Source of the DNA: Skeletonema tropicum
Taxonomy: Eukaryota > Bacillariophyta > Thalassiosirophyceae > Thalassiosirales > Thalassiosiraceae
Length of the DNA: 64,000 bases
Assembly (NCBI GenBank): GCA_037178625.1
Contig: CM074145.1
Coordinates: 434,001 to 498,000 of the forward strand
Reading direction: 5' to 3'
In this document: piece after piece, positions 21,042 to 32,704 of the stretch
How the letters are laid out: the number at the start of each line of letters is the position of its first letter
Numbering within the stretch: the first letter of the stretch is position 1
Translations under genes and position numbers: made by a program
Notes under the pieces: generated by a model
Told to the model about the DNA's origin: nothing
What the model saw: only the letters and a program-made list of their open reading frames with translations
Databases searched by the model: none

Positions 21042-21374
21042 TGCTTTGCTTTGCTTTGTGCTCTTGTGCTGGTGCTTGGAGTTGGTGTTCTCCGTTCATT
21101 TTATGATTTGGTTGTTGCATCGGATGCAGGCCAAACAACCTGTGAAAAGTGAAAAATAATTTCGACGTCAGAAAACAGATTTTTGTCAGTCTGTTACGTG
21201 GGAATCAATACTATTTTTTGCGGAATGCGTCGGAGTATCTTTGCTTCCCAGACAAAGAACTACTCCTATTTATCTTGTTTGTTGTTGAAAAGGGTAAGGC
21301 AATGAAGAATAAAGAAAGCTTTCAGAAAGAGTTAATACATAAATTTTCTTACTCATTCACATAGATGATACACA
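21042..21374. other. Intergenic, upstream of the SGNH-like gene and downstream of the BspA-like gene
   Basis: 333 bp with a TTTGCTTTGC-type run just upstream of the SGNH-like start. No coding sequence or other element was recognised. Confidence 0.5.
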
Positions 21375-24300
21375 TTAATTTTCGATGCAAGAGGAAGCAC
21401 AGAAAGGCCCTCCCTGCTCACTGTCCGGACTGGCTTGAAATGTGCATCCTGAAATTTTGAAGATGTCAGTTGCACTGCTGTAAGGGAAGTTATCTTTCCA
21501 TAAACACAAATTCTGGTTGAATGAAGTTGCTTCTTTGAACATCTCCGCCACAGTTCTTACAGATGAAATATCCCACTTCGACAAACCTTCTTGGTTGAAT
21601 GATAAAGCTACATTGAACATGTAACTCATATCAGTCACTGCAGAAGTGTTCCAAGACGAGATGTTGCCATTAAAGGCTGATGCTCCAGAGAACACAGCAA
21701 ACATATTATTAACAGATGAAGTATCCCAACGAGACAGATCTTCTTGGTTGTATGATGTTGCTTTATAGAACAAGTAACTCATATCAGTCACTGCGGACGT
21801 GTTCCAAGACGAAACGTCGCCATTGAAGGCTGATGCGCGAGCAAACATCTGTTTCATAGTTACAACGGCAGAAGTATCCCAGCGAGACAAATCTTCTTGA
21901 TTGAATGATGACGCACTTCCGAACATGTAACTCATATCAGTCACTGCAGATGTGTTCCAAGAAGAAATGTCGCCGTTGAAGGCTGATGCGCCCCAGAACA
22001 TTACCATCATAGTAGTTGCAGCTGAAGTATCCCAGCGAGACAGATCTTCTTGATTGAATGACGAAGCTCCCCGGAACATGTTACTCATATCAGTCACTGC
22101 AGACGTGTCCCACGACGAGATGTCGCCATTAAAGGATGTTGCATCATAGAACAAGCCATGCATACTTCTAAGAGACGACACATTCCAAGAGGATATACTT
22201 CGCTTGAATGACGAAGCTCCCCGGAACATGTCTTCCATATCAGTCACTTGACCAACATCCCACCCAGAAATGTCTTCGTCAAATGAACTAAGATCTCGAA
22301 ACAATCGTGACATGTCAGTTACATTACCCACGCACCAAGACCCCATCGGCCATCCATATTTTGATACGTCATCTACACCCCAGAGCCCTTGATCATATTT
22401 ATCGACTGCAGCCTTAAGCTCATCCCTGGACGTAAAGCATTCCGTTGGTGATATTGATAACTCGCTACAAAAGGACGCACAGAATGGGCCTCCATAGTCA
22501 TATGATGGATTGCCCTTGATACTGCAGCCCGAATCCACAAATATATCAATTGCATTGTTGTAAAGAAAGGTATCATTCCACATACACAGATTCTGGTTGA
22601 AAGAGATGGCCCCTCTGAACATTTCTGTTGCATTTGTAACAGATGACATATCCCAAGATGATAAATCCTGGTTGAATGATGAAGCTCCAGAGAACATTCG
22701 ATTCATATCAGTAACTTGACCAACATCCCATCCTGAAAGATCTTCGTCAAAAGTATCTAGATCTTCTAACAAGCTTGACATGTCAGTAACGTCTTTAACG
22801 CACCAAGATCCAATAGGCCATCCATACTGTTCAACAAGTAAAGCAGCACAAAAGCACGCCCCTTGATTACAGCCGTCTTGAACATACCGGTCAATGGCAG
22901 ACTTGAGTATGTCACGATCAGCAAAGCATGCATAAAATCGATCGCTCGGAGATTGAGAAGGCGGGAAACTCATCGAAAGTGGATCTGGATCTGTACTTTC
23001 GACAGCAGCACCAGGGGCATATAAAAATGTGTACCCAAGACTGGCAGCCAACGCTATAATCAATACAAAAAACATCGCCATCAGCACTTTATTTCGCCTC
23101 TGCTTCCACCACGGGAGTTCGGGCTCTACAGGAGTTGCTTCATAAACAGTATCATGACCACCCGGATTGACAACAGGAACAGTTGCAACAGCAGCCGTGG
23201 GAGATGTATCATGAAACTCCTGTTCTTCCACCAAGTATGCCTCTAAAATTGGCAAAGATGTCGATGATTTTCTCTGTGCGGCTGCATTTTGATGGGGGGC
23301 ATCATCCTCATCACCACTGGTAGAATTGTTTTCAGGTCCGAGAGATTGCTTCTGCAAGTTATTCTCTTCATCCCCAGGACCTGGAGATTGGTGTCCGTCC
23401 ACTTGCTGAACAAATTTATATTCTGCAATCCGAATTGATTCATTGTCATGTACTGGAGAAGAAGCGGTTGCATCAGCAGTAGTAGCATACGTTCCTTCCC
23501 AACTCATAGGTGCTGACATTTGAAATGATGATGTCGAATTCTCTGCATTTTCCTCGTCTATAAGCCCCAATCCACCTGAAGTGATGGGTGAAGAAATGCC
23601 GCCAGTCAAAGTATATGACCTTAGAGAGTCGGTATTTTCGTAAGTGATGATTCTTCCGTGCTCGTTATCATCGCCGTCGGCCATCTTCCTTTTCAGTCGA
23701 TCTTCAAAACTGTCGGTGGCAGATGCGCTTAAATCTTCGATCTCTTCAGAGGTGATGATTCTTCCCTGCTCATTGTCACTGACATATTCATCCTGATCCG
23801 AATGGTGCAATTCTGTAGTTGCAGTTACAGTTCTACTGCTATCAGCCAACTTCTTTTTCAGTCGATATTCAAAACGGTCGGTGGCAGATGCGCTTAAATC
23901 TTCGATCTTTCCAGAGGTGATGATTCTTCCCTGCTCATTGTTACCGTCATATTCATCCTGACTTGAATGGTGCAATTCTGTAGTAGAAGTTACAGTTCTA
24001 CTGCTGTCAGCCAACTTCCTTTTCAAACGATCTTCAAAACGGTCGGTGGCAGATGCGCGTGGATCTTCGTTCTTTTCAGAGGTGATGATTCTCCCTTGCT
24101 CATTGTTACCGTCATATTCATCCTGACTTGAATGGTGCAATTCTGTAGTAGCAGTTACAGTTCTACTGCTGTCAGCCAACTTCTTTTTCAGTCGATATTC
24201 AAAACGGTCGGTGGCAGACGCGCGTGGATATTCGATTTTTTCAGAGGTGGGAGAAGTGATGATTCTTCCCTGCTCATTGTTACCGCCATAGTCATCCTGT

Positions 24301-25474
24301 TCCGCATGGTGCAATTCTGTAGTAGCAGTTACAGTTCTACTGCTGTCAGCCAACTTCATTTTCAGTCGATATTCAAAACGGTCAGTTGCAGATGCGCGTG
24401 GATCCTCGATCTTTTCAGAGATGATGATTCTTCCCTGCTCATTGTTACTGCCATTTTCATCCTGATCCGAATGGTGCAATTCTTTAGTAGCAGTCACAGT
24501 TCTACTGCTGTCAGCCAACTTCTTTTTCAGTCGATCTTCAAAACGGTCAGTTGCAGATGAGCGTGGATCTTCGATCTTTCCAGAGGTGGGAGAAGTGATG
24601 ATTCTCCCTTGCTCAATGTCCCCGCCATATTCATCCTCATCCGCATGGTGCAATTCTGTAGTAGTTACAGTTTTATTGCCCTCAGCCAACTTCTCTTTCA
24701 GTCGAAATAGGTCAGTGGCATATGAGCTTGGACCTTCGATACTTGTGGCAACAGTAATTTTGTTGCCCTCAGCAATTTTTCTTTTCAGTCGATCCTCAAA
24801 TTGTTCAGCGGCATCTCTAGCAGGAGCAGGAGAAGGATCAGGATCTTCCTCATCCGGAGAGTGATCGCTCAAAGTATCAGTTGATCTCGAAAGGTAGATG
24901 AGCTCCAAAGTTTGTCCTTTGGATATGTGCTCATGGTACTCTTTGAGGAAGGATTTGAGACAGTTAAAATATTTCATATCAACCTCATCGGTGTGGGTAG
25001 TCACCACTGCTTCGCTTGTCGATGGGTTTGTCGTTTTGGTGACACGTTCAATCTTAGCAAAGAAAGAGTAGGGGGCAGGAGCTTTGCTTTTGAAATTGTC
25101 CTCCTTTTCTCCGCGGAGATCGAGAAGGGAGCGAATAAAAGCTCCTAACTCATCAACACCGGCCGAAGACGGAACGTCCACCGCCTCACCTAATTTTTCT
25201 CCCTCCCTATCAAAACGAATTGGACAGCTACATTACTCGGAATATCATCATCATCACCATCATCCTGGATATTAATTTCATCGATTCCACTACCGTCGGC
25301 ATCCCTACCTGTGTGTGTGTTGACAATGTTGTTCTGTGCTCCACTGTCTCCATCAGCATTTCTAAATTCGTGGCTGACAGGAACAGGATCCGATGAGCCG
25401 CCCACTACACCACTGAGATCTTGTGCTGTGTCTGAAGGGATCGATGCTGTGGTGATTTCGGCCGCCATTGTCAC
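21375..25474 (-). CDS. BspA-like (DUF285) type II membrane protein, larger paralogue, N-terminal frameshift
   Basis: The body (about 1268 aa) reads from codons near 25181 to the stop at 21375. It has the same N-terminal domain as its plus-strand paralogue, seven to eight 55-58-residue cytoplasmic repeats (EDRLKRK...ELHHS...EQGRIITS), an acidic linker, the PWWKQRRNK-preceded transmembrane helix, and two secreted DUF285 blocks each opened by a C..RD.LK...YGWP.GSWCV module. The frame has no ATG at its start. The expected N-terminus (MTMAAEITT..., 25474 to about 25200) lies in another frame and is separated by two extra bases in an A-run on the + strand (25212-25215), compared with the paralogue. 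A 47-nt GT-AG deletion would also restore the frame but would remove conserved codons. The gene is either newly broken, corrected at RNA level, or mis-sequenced at a homopolymer. Confidence 0.75.
21470..22300 (-). repeat. DUF285 array with 153-bp higher-order unit
   Basis: The distal block alternates two repeat types. One is 25 residues (FNGDISSWNTSAVTDM) and the other 26 (FNQEDLSRWDTSAV.TM), so the effective unit is a 51-residue dimer. The plus-strand paralogue carries only the monomeric 25-residue form in its array. Confidence 0.85.
23680..24860 (-). repeat. About 165-bp coding tandem repeats (55-aa cytoplasmic module), long array
   Basis: At least seven units encode ATDRFE.RLK.KLADSSRTV, then ELHHS.QDE and EQGRIITS. 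Some carry a 3-codon SPT insertion. Neighbouring units are almost identical at DNA level, consistent with repeated unequal exchange. Confidence 0.9.
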
Positions 25475-26773
25475 GTTGAGGTAACTGTCATTGTGGGTGT
25501 GGATGGGTTGTGGCTGTGCGCGTCATCCGGACGGGGTCTTTTTGCGAAGCAAACTGCCTGATGATGCTCAGAGATTCAGCACTACATAGAAGCAGAGACA
25601 GTATCACTTCTTTGAGATAACGGTATCATTTAACATAGGAACTAGTACAGAAAGACTCTCGCGACTTGTCGCACGATCGATCCACGATTTTCTGGAAACG
25701 AAGTTGTTCTGTGTATGTTGTACAATATATAATTTAATTTTCGCAGTCGTTTCTGATTGTTGAACCTTTTGGCCACAATACAACATCATAAGTACATAAC
25801 CGCGGATATTTTGGCCTCTTTTTGGCTTGGCAGCAATAGCAATAGGATATCGTATGGACCGGATAAAACATCCGATGTTTATTTGTGACTACAGAATCAA
25901 TTTCTTGCCCAGTAATCATTACTAATTTAACAGGCTTCTAAAGTATTCTGATCTTCATAGTTTGCATGAATAATATCATCTTTAAATTCATTGTTGCAAT
26001 GAATAAATAAATGCCCTACAGCTCGGCAATTCAACAAGATAAATCCTTCTCAAAGTTGCGTTTTTTGCTGAACCTGCCACTGTCCATGCCGTCATGCGAA
26101 ACAAGACTTAGCAACACTCTTGTGCTTTTATTATATCATAACCAAGTGTAATGACAAGCAGCAGCAACTCATGAGCATCTTGACGACGATGGATCGATAT
26201 GGTAGAATGCGGGATGCCAGCCAGCCCGCACTGGACCACTCAGACCAGCTACGACGGTGCAGCATTGCAACCTTGCACTCTCTCCAACTGGTATCTCGTA
26301 GTTGCACGAGCGTTTCCGTCTCTTGGAGGTTCGTGCTGTGAGCCATAAGCCCAGAAAGTCTCCGCTCCCGCCACGAATTGGTCGGCCGCGCCGGGCCCAT
26401 TTTTTTTACACCTCCACTATGGCAGCCGCCTATGTAACTAACCCTTAAATTTTATTTCTACTATAACAGAGATATATGCTAAACCAGTGATGAAGACCTT
26501 TAGAGTATATTCAGTAGAGTATGTAGTATCCAAGAATCGTACATTGCAATATCTTATTTTCTCGACGAGATATGCATTGCCAAATTTGTCCATCATCAAG
26601 TTAGATCATTTTACTACGTTATGGTTTGAATACATACAAACCTAGATGTGAATCATCTACTTGTAAATCTGGAGAATCTTTTCAGCATTCATGTACTTCA
26701 GTTGCCAACCCACGTCTCCATTGACCGATCATTCACTCCATCTCTCTCTCTCTCTCTATTTATCTATCTATAT
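25475..26773. other. Gene-free interval
   Basis: This is the upstream region of the large BspA-like gene. Sequence at about 25600-25720 resembles 28460-28590, so it is a duplicated promoter. The middle (26100-26450) contains short open frames on both strands with no recognisable protein. At 26590-26770 lies the 3'-flanking sequence shared by all SGNH cluster genes, ending in a CT/TATC microsatellite. Confidence 0.5.
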
Positions 26774-27994
26774 CTACTGCACCTCACACAAAGTATTCAA
26801 CAACAATTGAGCCTTCCACCTATTCACATATCGACTCCTATGACCACCATCAAACGTACAGTTCTCCATTGTACACGACTTTGTCAACTCATGCACATCT
26901 AAAAACGGATGGGCAGGGTTTTCTGGAGCAACATGAGGCAGAAGACTTCGATACACATGATCCATACTTGAAGATTGGCCAGGGTAGTCTTCCCGATGGA
27001 AATAATGTGGTGGTGAAACGTAGATTGTTCGATTGTGTTGTGCTTCCGTTTCAAGAAAGTGTTGGATGTGTTGTACTGCTTTGTCTACTTGCTTCTTGAC
27101 TCGGTAATATGAGTGTATTCCGACACCAATCACCCATACATCATCGCCACGAGTATCATTCCCACTGAATGCAGTTACACACTCGGAACATACATCCATT
27201 TTCTTTCTTCCATAACACTCTTCCTCACATTGATATTGTACAAATGGAAATGCAGCATTCTTTTCACGACGTTTATTCATCCAGTGTTGTGCGTTGGACA
27301 CGACATAACTTCTCTGAACACCGCCTGATATTTCTTTACCTTTGCTCAAGTGCTTTGACATCAGAATATCTGCTAGTCCAATGTACAGTTGTTTCATGTA
27401 GCTATCACCTGATAGTATCACTCGGATATCTCGGTTTTGTACCTCGGATGATAGACATTGGATAGCCTCTTCCGATGAAAAAATGTGTAGTGTATCAGAG
27501 AGAGTTGGTGGGATGCAAACTCCTTCGGTGTAGGCATTCCGCTGCGTGAAATCAAGAAGCGATGTAGTTGTTGCGTTGGTATGACTGTGTCTTGTTTCCC
27601 ATTGACACTGCATGGAGGCGCCGCTACCCAGTGTTCTGTGCGGATAGGGAATGAATCTTATCTTGCGCTGTGGAATAGGAGGCACATCACCAATCATCGC
27701 ATGATGATTGTTTTCTGGCCATACTTTTTCATTTGGAACAATTTGCATATACGTCTTGAACATTTGGCGTGTGTGCACACCGGGTAACCGCAGAGCACAT
27801 AAAGTTGCAATGGCGATGCACATTTTTACACACCTCTTCCTTTTGGTGTCAGTTCGCTTATTTGGTTTTTGATTATCGTTATGTCCATTGTGATTGTGAT
27901 AGTCGATACTTTCAGCTGCGAGATTGGCAGTGACGCTTGTTGGTGAGGTGCTGACGTTTTGCTTTCTTCTCGAGAAGGGTGAGGGTGGCGACAT
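26774..27994 (-). CDS. SGNH-like type II membrane protein, cluster copy B
   Basis: 406 residues from the ATG at 27994 (MSPPSPFSRRKQ), which aligns with the start of copy C; a longer frame upstream runs into the promoter repeat. The N-terminal tail is basic (KRTDTKRKR), then a transmembrane anchor (CVKMCIAIATLCAL) and a lumenal domain with QRKIRFIPYPHRTLGSG, the GDS block (VILSGDSYMKQ), a Cys-rich middle (QCEEECYG...VCSEC) and the C-terminal SCTMENC...DGGHRSRYV block. The putative catalytic Ser, Asp and His are retained. It is a single exon, unlike the divergent copy at 19.7 kb. Function as a Golgi hydrolase or O-acyltransferase is inferred from the motif pattern only. Confidence 0.8.
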   Translation of the reverse strand: MSPPSPFSRRKQNVSTSPTSVTANLAAESIDYHNHNGHNDNQKPNKRTDTKRKRCVKMCIAIATLCALRLPGVHTRQMFKTYMQIVPNEKVWPENNHHAMIGDVPPIPQRKIRFIPYPHRTLGSGASMQCQWETRHSHTNATTTSLLDFTQRNAYTEGVCIPPTLSDTLHIFSSEEAIQCLSSEVQNRDIRVILSGDSYMKQLYIGLADILMSKHLSKGKEISGGVQRSYVVSNAQHWMNKRREKNAAFPFVQYQCEEECYGRKKMDVCSECVTAFSGNDTRGDDVWVIGVGIHSYYRVKKQVDKAVQHIQHFLETEAQHNRTIYVSPPHYFHREDYPGQSSSMDHVYRSLLPHVAPENPAHPFLDVHELTKSCTMENCTFDGGHRSRYVNRWKAQLLLNTLCEVQ

Positions 27995-28002
27995 AGTATA
28001 AG

Positions 28003-28030
28003 CGATGATCACGTGAATCCTCCTTATTAG
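28003..28030 (-). promoter_or_regulatory. Conserved ATCACGTGA (G-box/E-box) upstream of SGNH copy B
   Basis: The palindromic CACGTG core lies about 15-20 bp upstream of the ATG in a block (CACGTGAATCCTCCTTA) that also occurs near 33528 and 33737 upstream of the other cluster members. It would suit bZIP or bHLH factors. It is inferred from conservation only. Confidence 0.35.
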
Positions 28031-28194
28031 TATACGTAACAGTAGTAGAGGAATGCTGATCTGCCGGCCCGTTGGAAAAGGACGGAGTTGATAAATATAT
28101 ATGTATGTTATGAGATCAATGCCCTCTTCAGCTTGATGTATTAGCGTTCGCGTTTCGTTGCTTGCGGGTAACCGACTCCTGACTTCTTCGTGCA

Positions 28195-29092
28195 AACAGT
28201 CCTGTAAGATAATGATAATCTGCCCTGTGCAAGCTGCATGTAGCCTGTCAATTACACCACCACTGAGATGATCCTTTGCTGTGTTTGATGCGCTGCTGCG
28301 GCAAGGATCGACGTAAGTTGAGTAGGTACTTATCTAGCTATGAAAATGATTTCTTCTCCGTCTTTTTATAGACACAGATTAGCATACTTAGAGCTTAGAG
28401 AGAGATAGAGAGTGTGCGTGTGTTTATCATCGCCACAGTCCGTTATATCGTTGTATGGTTTTGTCGGAGGAGCTCTCTCTAAAGCAAGAAATCACGGTAT
28501 CGTAACAGAGGAACTTGTACATTGTTCGAACATCGCGATTTGTGTGACTACGATTCTCCGAAAGTAAGTTGTTCTGTGTTTTTCCATTCTATTTTCTAAG
28601 TCTGTTTTCTCGTCTGAAGTAAAGTAGAGAACATGGTTTACTATTTAGCTTGAGAAAATGAACTTTCCGATCCAGACTGCTTCAGTGAAAAATTAAAGCA
28701 CAATAAGTGCCAACAACAAGTAAACCACCAAAGTGAAAGAGGTCTAAGAAAGAGAAGAGTATGACTGCCTCTCCCCCATGATTTGAAATTTAGTGCTATT
28801 GCTACTGTTTTATTTCTGAAAAACAGTCTTCCATACGGGCAACCTTCTCCAAAGCATCGGCGGTTTCTACTTATCTATTAGAAGCATGATATTACATGTT
28901 ATGGTTTGAATACACACTAACCTATCTATGAATCATCTATGTTTGTAAATCTTGTGCTCGTGAATCTTTTGAGCCTTTTTCAAATAATCTTGCTATCATG
29001 TACTTCAGCTCCAGTTACCGACCCACGTCTGCATTGACCTATCATTCACTCCATCTCTCTCTATCTATCTATCTATCTATCACTTCACTCCT
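28195..29092 (-). pseudogene. Relic of a BspA-like gene 5' end, with flanking repeats
   Basis: At 28240-28320 the minus strand resembles the start of the BspA-like gene (the AQDLSGVV codons and surrounding bases), and 28440-28600 resembles its promoter (25600-25720). No downstream body follows. The rest (28700-29092) is the 3'-flanking repeat of SGNH copy C, nearly identical to 31380-31790, ending in CTAT microsatellites. Confidence 0.45.
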
Positions 29093-30361
29093 CTATCTAC
29101 CTCTATAATGCACCTCACACAAAGTATTCAACAACAATTGAGCCTTCCATCTATTAACATATCGACTCCTATGACCACCATCAAACGTACAGTTCTCCAT
29201 TGTACACGACTTTGTCAACTCATACACATCTAAAAACGGATGGGCAGGGTTTTCCGGAGCAACATGAGGCAGCAGACGCCGATACATATGATCCATACTC
29301 GAAGACTGCTCAGGGTAGTCTTCCCGATGGAAATAATGTGGTGGTGAAACGTAGATTGTTCGATTGTGTTGTGCTTCCGTTTCAAGAAAGTGTTGGATGT
29401 GTTGTACTGCTTTGTCTACTTGATTGAATAACCGGTGATATGTGTGTATTCCAACACCAATCACCCATACATCATCGCCACGAGTATCATTCCCACTGAA
29501 TGCAGTTATACACTCGGAACATACATCCATTGTCATTCTTCCATAACACTCTTCCTCACATTGATATTGTACAAATGGAAATGCAGCATTCTTTTCACGA
29601 CGTTTCTTCATCCAGTATTGTGCAGTGGACAAGACCTTCGCTCTCTGAGCACTATCCCTCATTTGTTTGTCATCGGTTATGTGTTTTGACAAAAGAATAT
29701 CTGCTAGTCCAATGTACAGTTGTTTCATGTAGCTATCACCCGATAGTATCACTCGGATATCTCGTTGTTGTACCTCGGATGATAAACATTGGATAGCCTC
29801 TTGCGAAGAAAAGATATGTAGTGTATCAGAGAGAGTTGGTGGGATGCAAACTCCTTCGGTGTAGGCATTCAGCTGCGTGAAATCAAGAACTTGAGATGTT
29901 GATGTTGTTGATGCATTAGAAATGGGCCTTGTTTCCCATTGACACTGCATGGAGGCGCCGCTACCCAGTGTTCTGTGCGGATAGGGAATGAATCTTATCT
30001 TGCGCTGAGTAATAGATGGCATATCATCAATCATCTCGCCATTATTATTGTTTTCTGGCAATACTGTTCCATTTGAAATATTTCGCACATCTTGTGCGTG
30101 CGTCTCTTGTGCAGACGTCTCTTTTATTATTTGGAGAGTTTGCACCCCCTGTAACCACAGAGCACATAAGATTGCAATGACGATGCATAACTTTACACAC
30201 CTCTTTCTTTCAGTGTCACGTCGTTTATGGAGTTCTTGTTGGACGCTATCATTTTCATTGTGATGGTCGATAGTTTCAGCTGCGAGATTGGCAGTGACGC
30301 TTGTTGGTAATAAGGTGCTGACGTTTTGCTTTCTTCTCGAGTACTGTGAGGGTGGCGACAT
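29093..30361 (-). CDS. SGNH-like type II membrane protein, cluster copy C
   Basis: 422 residues from the ATG at 30361 (MSPPSQYSRRKQNV). It has the same layout as copy B: basic tail with KRRDTERKR, an anchor (CVKLCIVIAILCALWL), a variable linker, then RKIRFIPYPHRTLGSG, GDSYMKQ, EECYG...VCSEC and SCTMENC...DGGHRSRYV. The C-terminus is four residues longer (ends HYRGR). The linker and the stretch after the GDS block (ITDDKQMRDSAQRAKV) differ from copy B but match the broken copy at 32700-33508, so the cluster contains two sequence types. Confidence 0.8.
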   Translation of the reverse strand: MSPPSQYSRRKQNVSTLLPTSVTANLAAETIDHHNENDSVQQELHKRRDTERKRCVKLCIVIAILCALWLQGVQTLQIIKETSAQETHAQDVRNISNGTVLPENNNNGEMIDDMPSITQRKIRFIPYPHRTLGSGASMQCQWETRPISNASTTSTSQVLDFTQLNAYTEGVCIPPTLSDTLHIFSSQEAIQCLSSEVQQRDIRVILSGDSYMKQLYIGLADILLSKHITDDKQMRDSAQRAKVLSTAQYWMKKRREKNAAFPFVQYQCEEECYGRMTMDVCSECITAFSGNDTRGDDVWVIGVGIHTYHRLFNQVDKAVQHIQHFLETEAQHNRTIYVSPPHYFHREDYPEQSSSMDHMYRRLLPHVAPENPAHPFLDVYELTKSCTMENCTFDGGHRSRYVNRWKAQLLLNTLCEVHYRGR

Positions 30362-31757
30362 TCTAAGCGACGACCACACGCGAATTTTCCCTACTGTAAT
30401 GTAGCAGCTACGTCCTGGTCTACCATCGTTGGAAAGGGACGTGGTTGATAATGTTTCGAGAGCAGCGGCATGAGTAAGTCTTATGGTACAGTAGCTGGTC
30501 GTAGCCATGTGCCCTGCCTGGTCGTAGCTGGTCGTGTTTGCGGCTTGGCGCCACCATGAGAGGAGAAAATAGGTCGCAGTCCTGTACGATTCAGGATAGC
30601 TATGTAGGAATCAGTAGTAGTGAAGAATCCTTTCCCATTGGCACGACTTCTGTAACCTGCTCACCAGAAATGCTACACACTTATGTAAGTACCTACTGAC
30701 GCAAAAGAGCAAAAAAGGGGAAACTTCCAACTACATGCTTCTTGTGCGGAGGACCAGTCTCGATACCTAGAGAGAGACCACTACCACTATCGAAGCTGGG
30801 TTTGCCTAAATAATTATTGCTGTGCATCCCATGGATGCCATGGAGCAACGTTTCCCTCCCTCTGTGTACCAGTCACTCTAGTAGGCGTTTGCACTTTTCC
30901 AAGATAAAGGAAGTACTACGTACACGTACGTCGTTAGATGTCATGCATTCGTTGTTTGAAGTGCAAGTGGCTGGAGACAGGTTGAGGGCCTGGAACGGAA
31001 AAGGTATCTCCTGTAGGTTGGGCAAATCACTTAAACTTAAACTTCAACGAAAGCGAAAGTCCTGATCAGATACGTTAACTGATCTTGCTTGATACTTCAA
31101 AAGATATATATAGGAACCCGCAAGTTGATCAGGGTTATTGCTGGTTACTGCGATTCTCTGCGGTTCATGCGCCGAAAGCAGCTCTCGGTTTCACGTATTT
31201 TGTTCACCAAGGCCAAGGTTACCCTTGCCTTGATCATAGATCGGTCGAACTGTCTCACGCACACGCACACGCACACGCACCGACCATCCATACTATGTTG
31301 TACCCCTACCTCTCTCATAGTCATAGATGAGAGAGAGACAGTGCCAACTTAATGTGTCCGAACAAGTAATTACTTCGAAGCTGACCAGCAAAGTGAGAGA
31401 GGTCTAAGAAAGAGAAGAGTATGACTGCCTCTCCCCCATGATTTGGAATTTTGTGCTATTGTTTTATTTCTGAAAAACAGTCTTCCATATCCATACGGGC
31501 AACCTTCTCCAAAGCCAAAGCGTCGGCGGTTTCTACTTATCTACTAGTAGCATAATTGTACTACGTTATGGTTTGAGTTTGAATACATACCAACCTATCT
31601 ATATGAATCATCAATGTTTGAAAATCTTGTACTCGTGAATCTTTTGAGCCTTTTTCAAATAATCTTGCTATCATGTGCTTCAGCTCCAGTTGCCAACCCA
31701 CGCTCCGTTTAGGCCTATCATTCACTCCATCTTTCTCTCTCTCTCTCTCTCTCTCCT
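30362..31757. repeat. Promoter of copy C, dispersed repeat R2 (copy 1) and shared 3' flank
   Basis: 30362-30596 is the promoter block. R2 runs from about 30597 (TATGTAGGAATCAGTA) to about 31370 and contains a GAGAGAGACCACT block, CCTAAATAATTATT, a Met-rich CCATGG cluster and CTCTGCGGTTCATG. 31257-31281 is a CACACG microsatellite. From about 31380 to 31757 the sequence matches the 3' flank of copy C. No coding sequence was recognised. Confidence 0.6.
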
Positions 31758-32704
31758 CTATCTACCTCTATACTGCACCTCACACAAAGTATTCAACAAC
31801 AATTGAGCCTTCCATCTATTCACATATCGACTCCTATGACCACCATCAAACGTACAGTTCTCCATACACATGATCCAAACTCGAAGACTGCTCAGGGTAG
31901 TCTTCGCGATGGAAATAATGTGGTGGTGAAACGTAGATTGTTCGATTGTGTTGTGCTTCCGTTTCAAGAAAGTGTTGGATGTGTTGTACTGCTTTGTCTA
32001 CTTGCTTTTTGACTTGGATAAATGTGTGTATTCCAACACCAATGACCCATACATCACTACTATTATCACTGTTGCTACTAATATCCCCGCTAAATGCAGT
32101 TATGCACTCGGAACATACGTCCATTGTCATTCTTCCATAACACTCTTCCTCACATTGATATTGTACAAATGGAAATGTAGCATTCTTTTCGCGACGTCTA
32201 TTCATCCAGTGTTGTGCGTTGGACACGACATAACTTCTCTGAACACCGCCTGATATTTCTTTACCTTTGCTCAAGTGCTTTGACAAAAGAATATCTGCTA
32301 GTCCAATGTACAGTTGTTTCATGTAGCTATCACCTGATAGTATCACTCGGATATCTCGGTTTTGTACCTCGGATGATAGACATTGGATAGCCTCTTCCGA
32401 TGAAAAAATGTGCAGTGTATCAATGAGACTTGAAGGGATGCAAACTCCTTCGGTGTAGGCATTCCGCTGCGTGAAATCAAGAAGCGATGTAGTTGTTGCG
32501 TTGATATGACTGTGTCTTGTTTCCCATTGACACTGCATGGAGGCGCCGCTACCCAGTGTTCTGTGCGGATAGGGAATGAATCTTATCTTGCGCTGTGGAA
32601 TAGGAGGCACATCACCAATCATCGCATGATGATTGTTTTCTGGCCATACTTTTTCATTTGGAACAATTTGCATATACGTCTTTAACATTTGGCGCGTGTG
32701 CACA
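31758..32704 (-). pseudogene. SGNH-like copy D, truncated and internally deleted
   Basis: Closely resembles copy B from its linker (TRQMLKTYMQIVPNEKVW) onward, including GDSYMKQ and EECYG, but it lacks the anchor and N-terminus. Near 31866, about 110 bp present in copies B and C are missing, joining CTCCA directly to TACACATGATCC. This removes the segment through PHVAPENPAHPFLD and shifts the frame before the DGGHRSRYV block. A product could not contain both catalytic ends. Confidence 0.85.

Noticed and set aside
25152..25240. A 47-nt GT-AG intron that would join the two frames of the larger BspA-like gene
   Set aside because: Length would fit (47 = 2 mod 3), but the removed codons are conserved with the paralogue (VQ.VDREGEKLGEA) and 47 nt is short compared with the 78- and 101-nt introns seen here. 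A frameshift is the simpler reading.
26131..26400. Overlapping 70-90-residue frames on both strands
   Set aside because: No homology, no signal, no conserved copy elsewhere in the window; treated as chance.
31085..31352. Short plus-strand frames in R2 copy 1
   Set aside because: The frames are not preserved in R2 copies 2 and 3, so R2 is judged non-coding.
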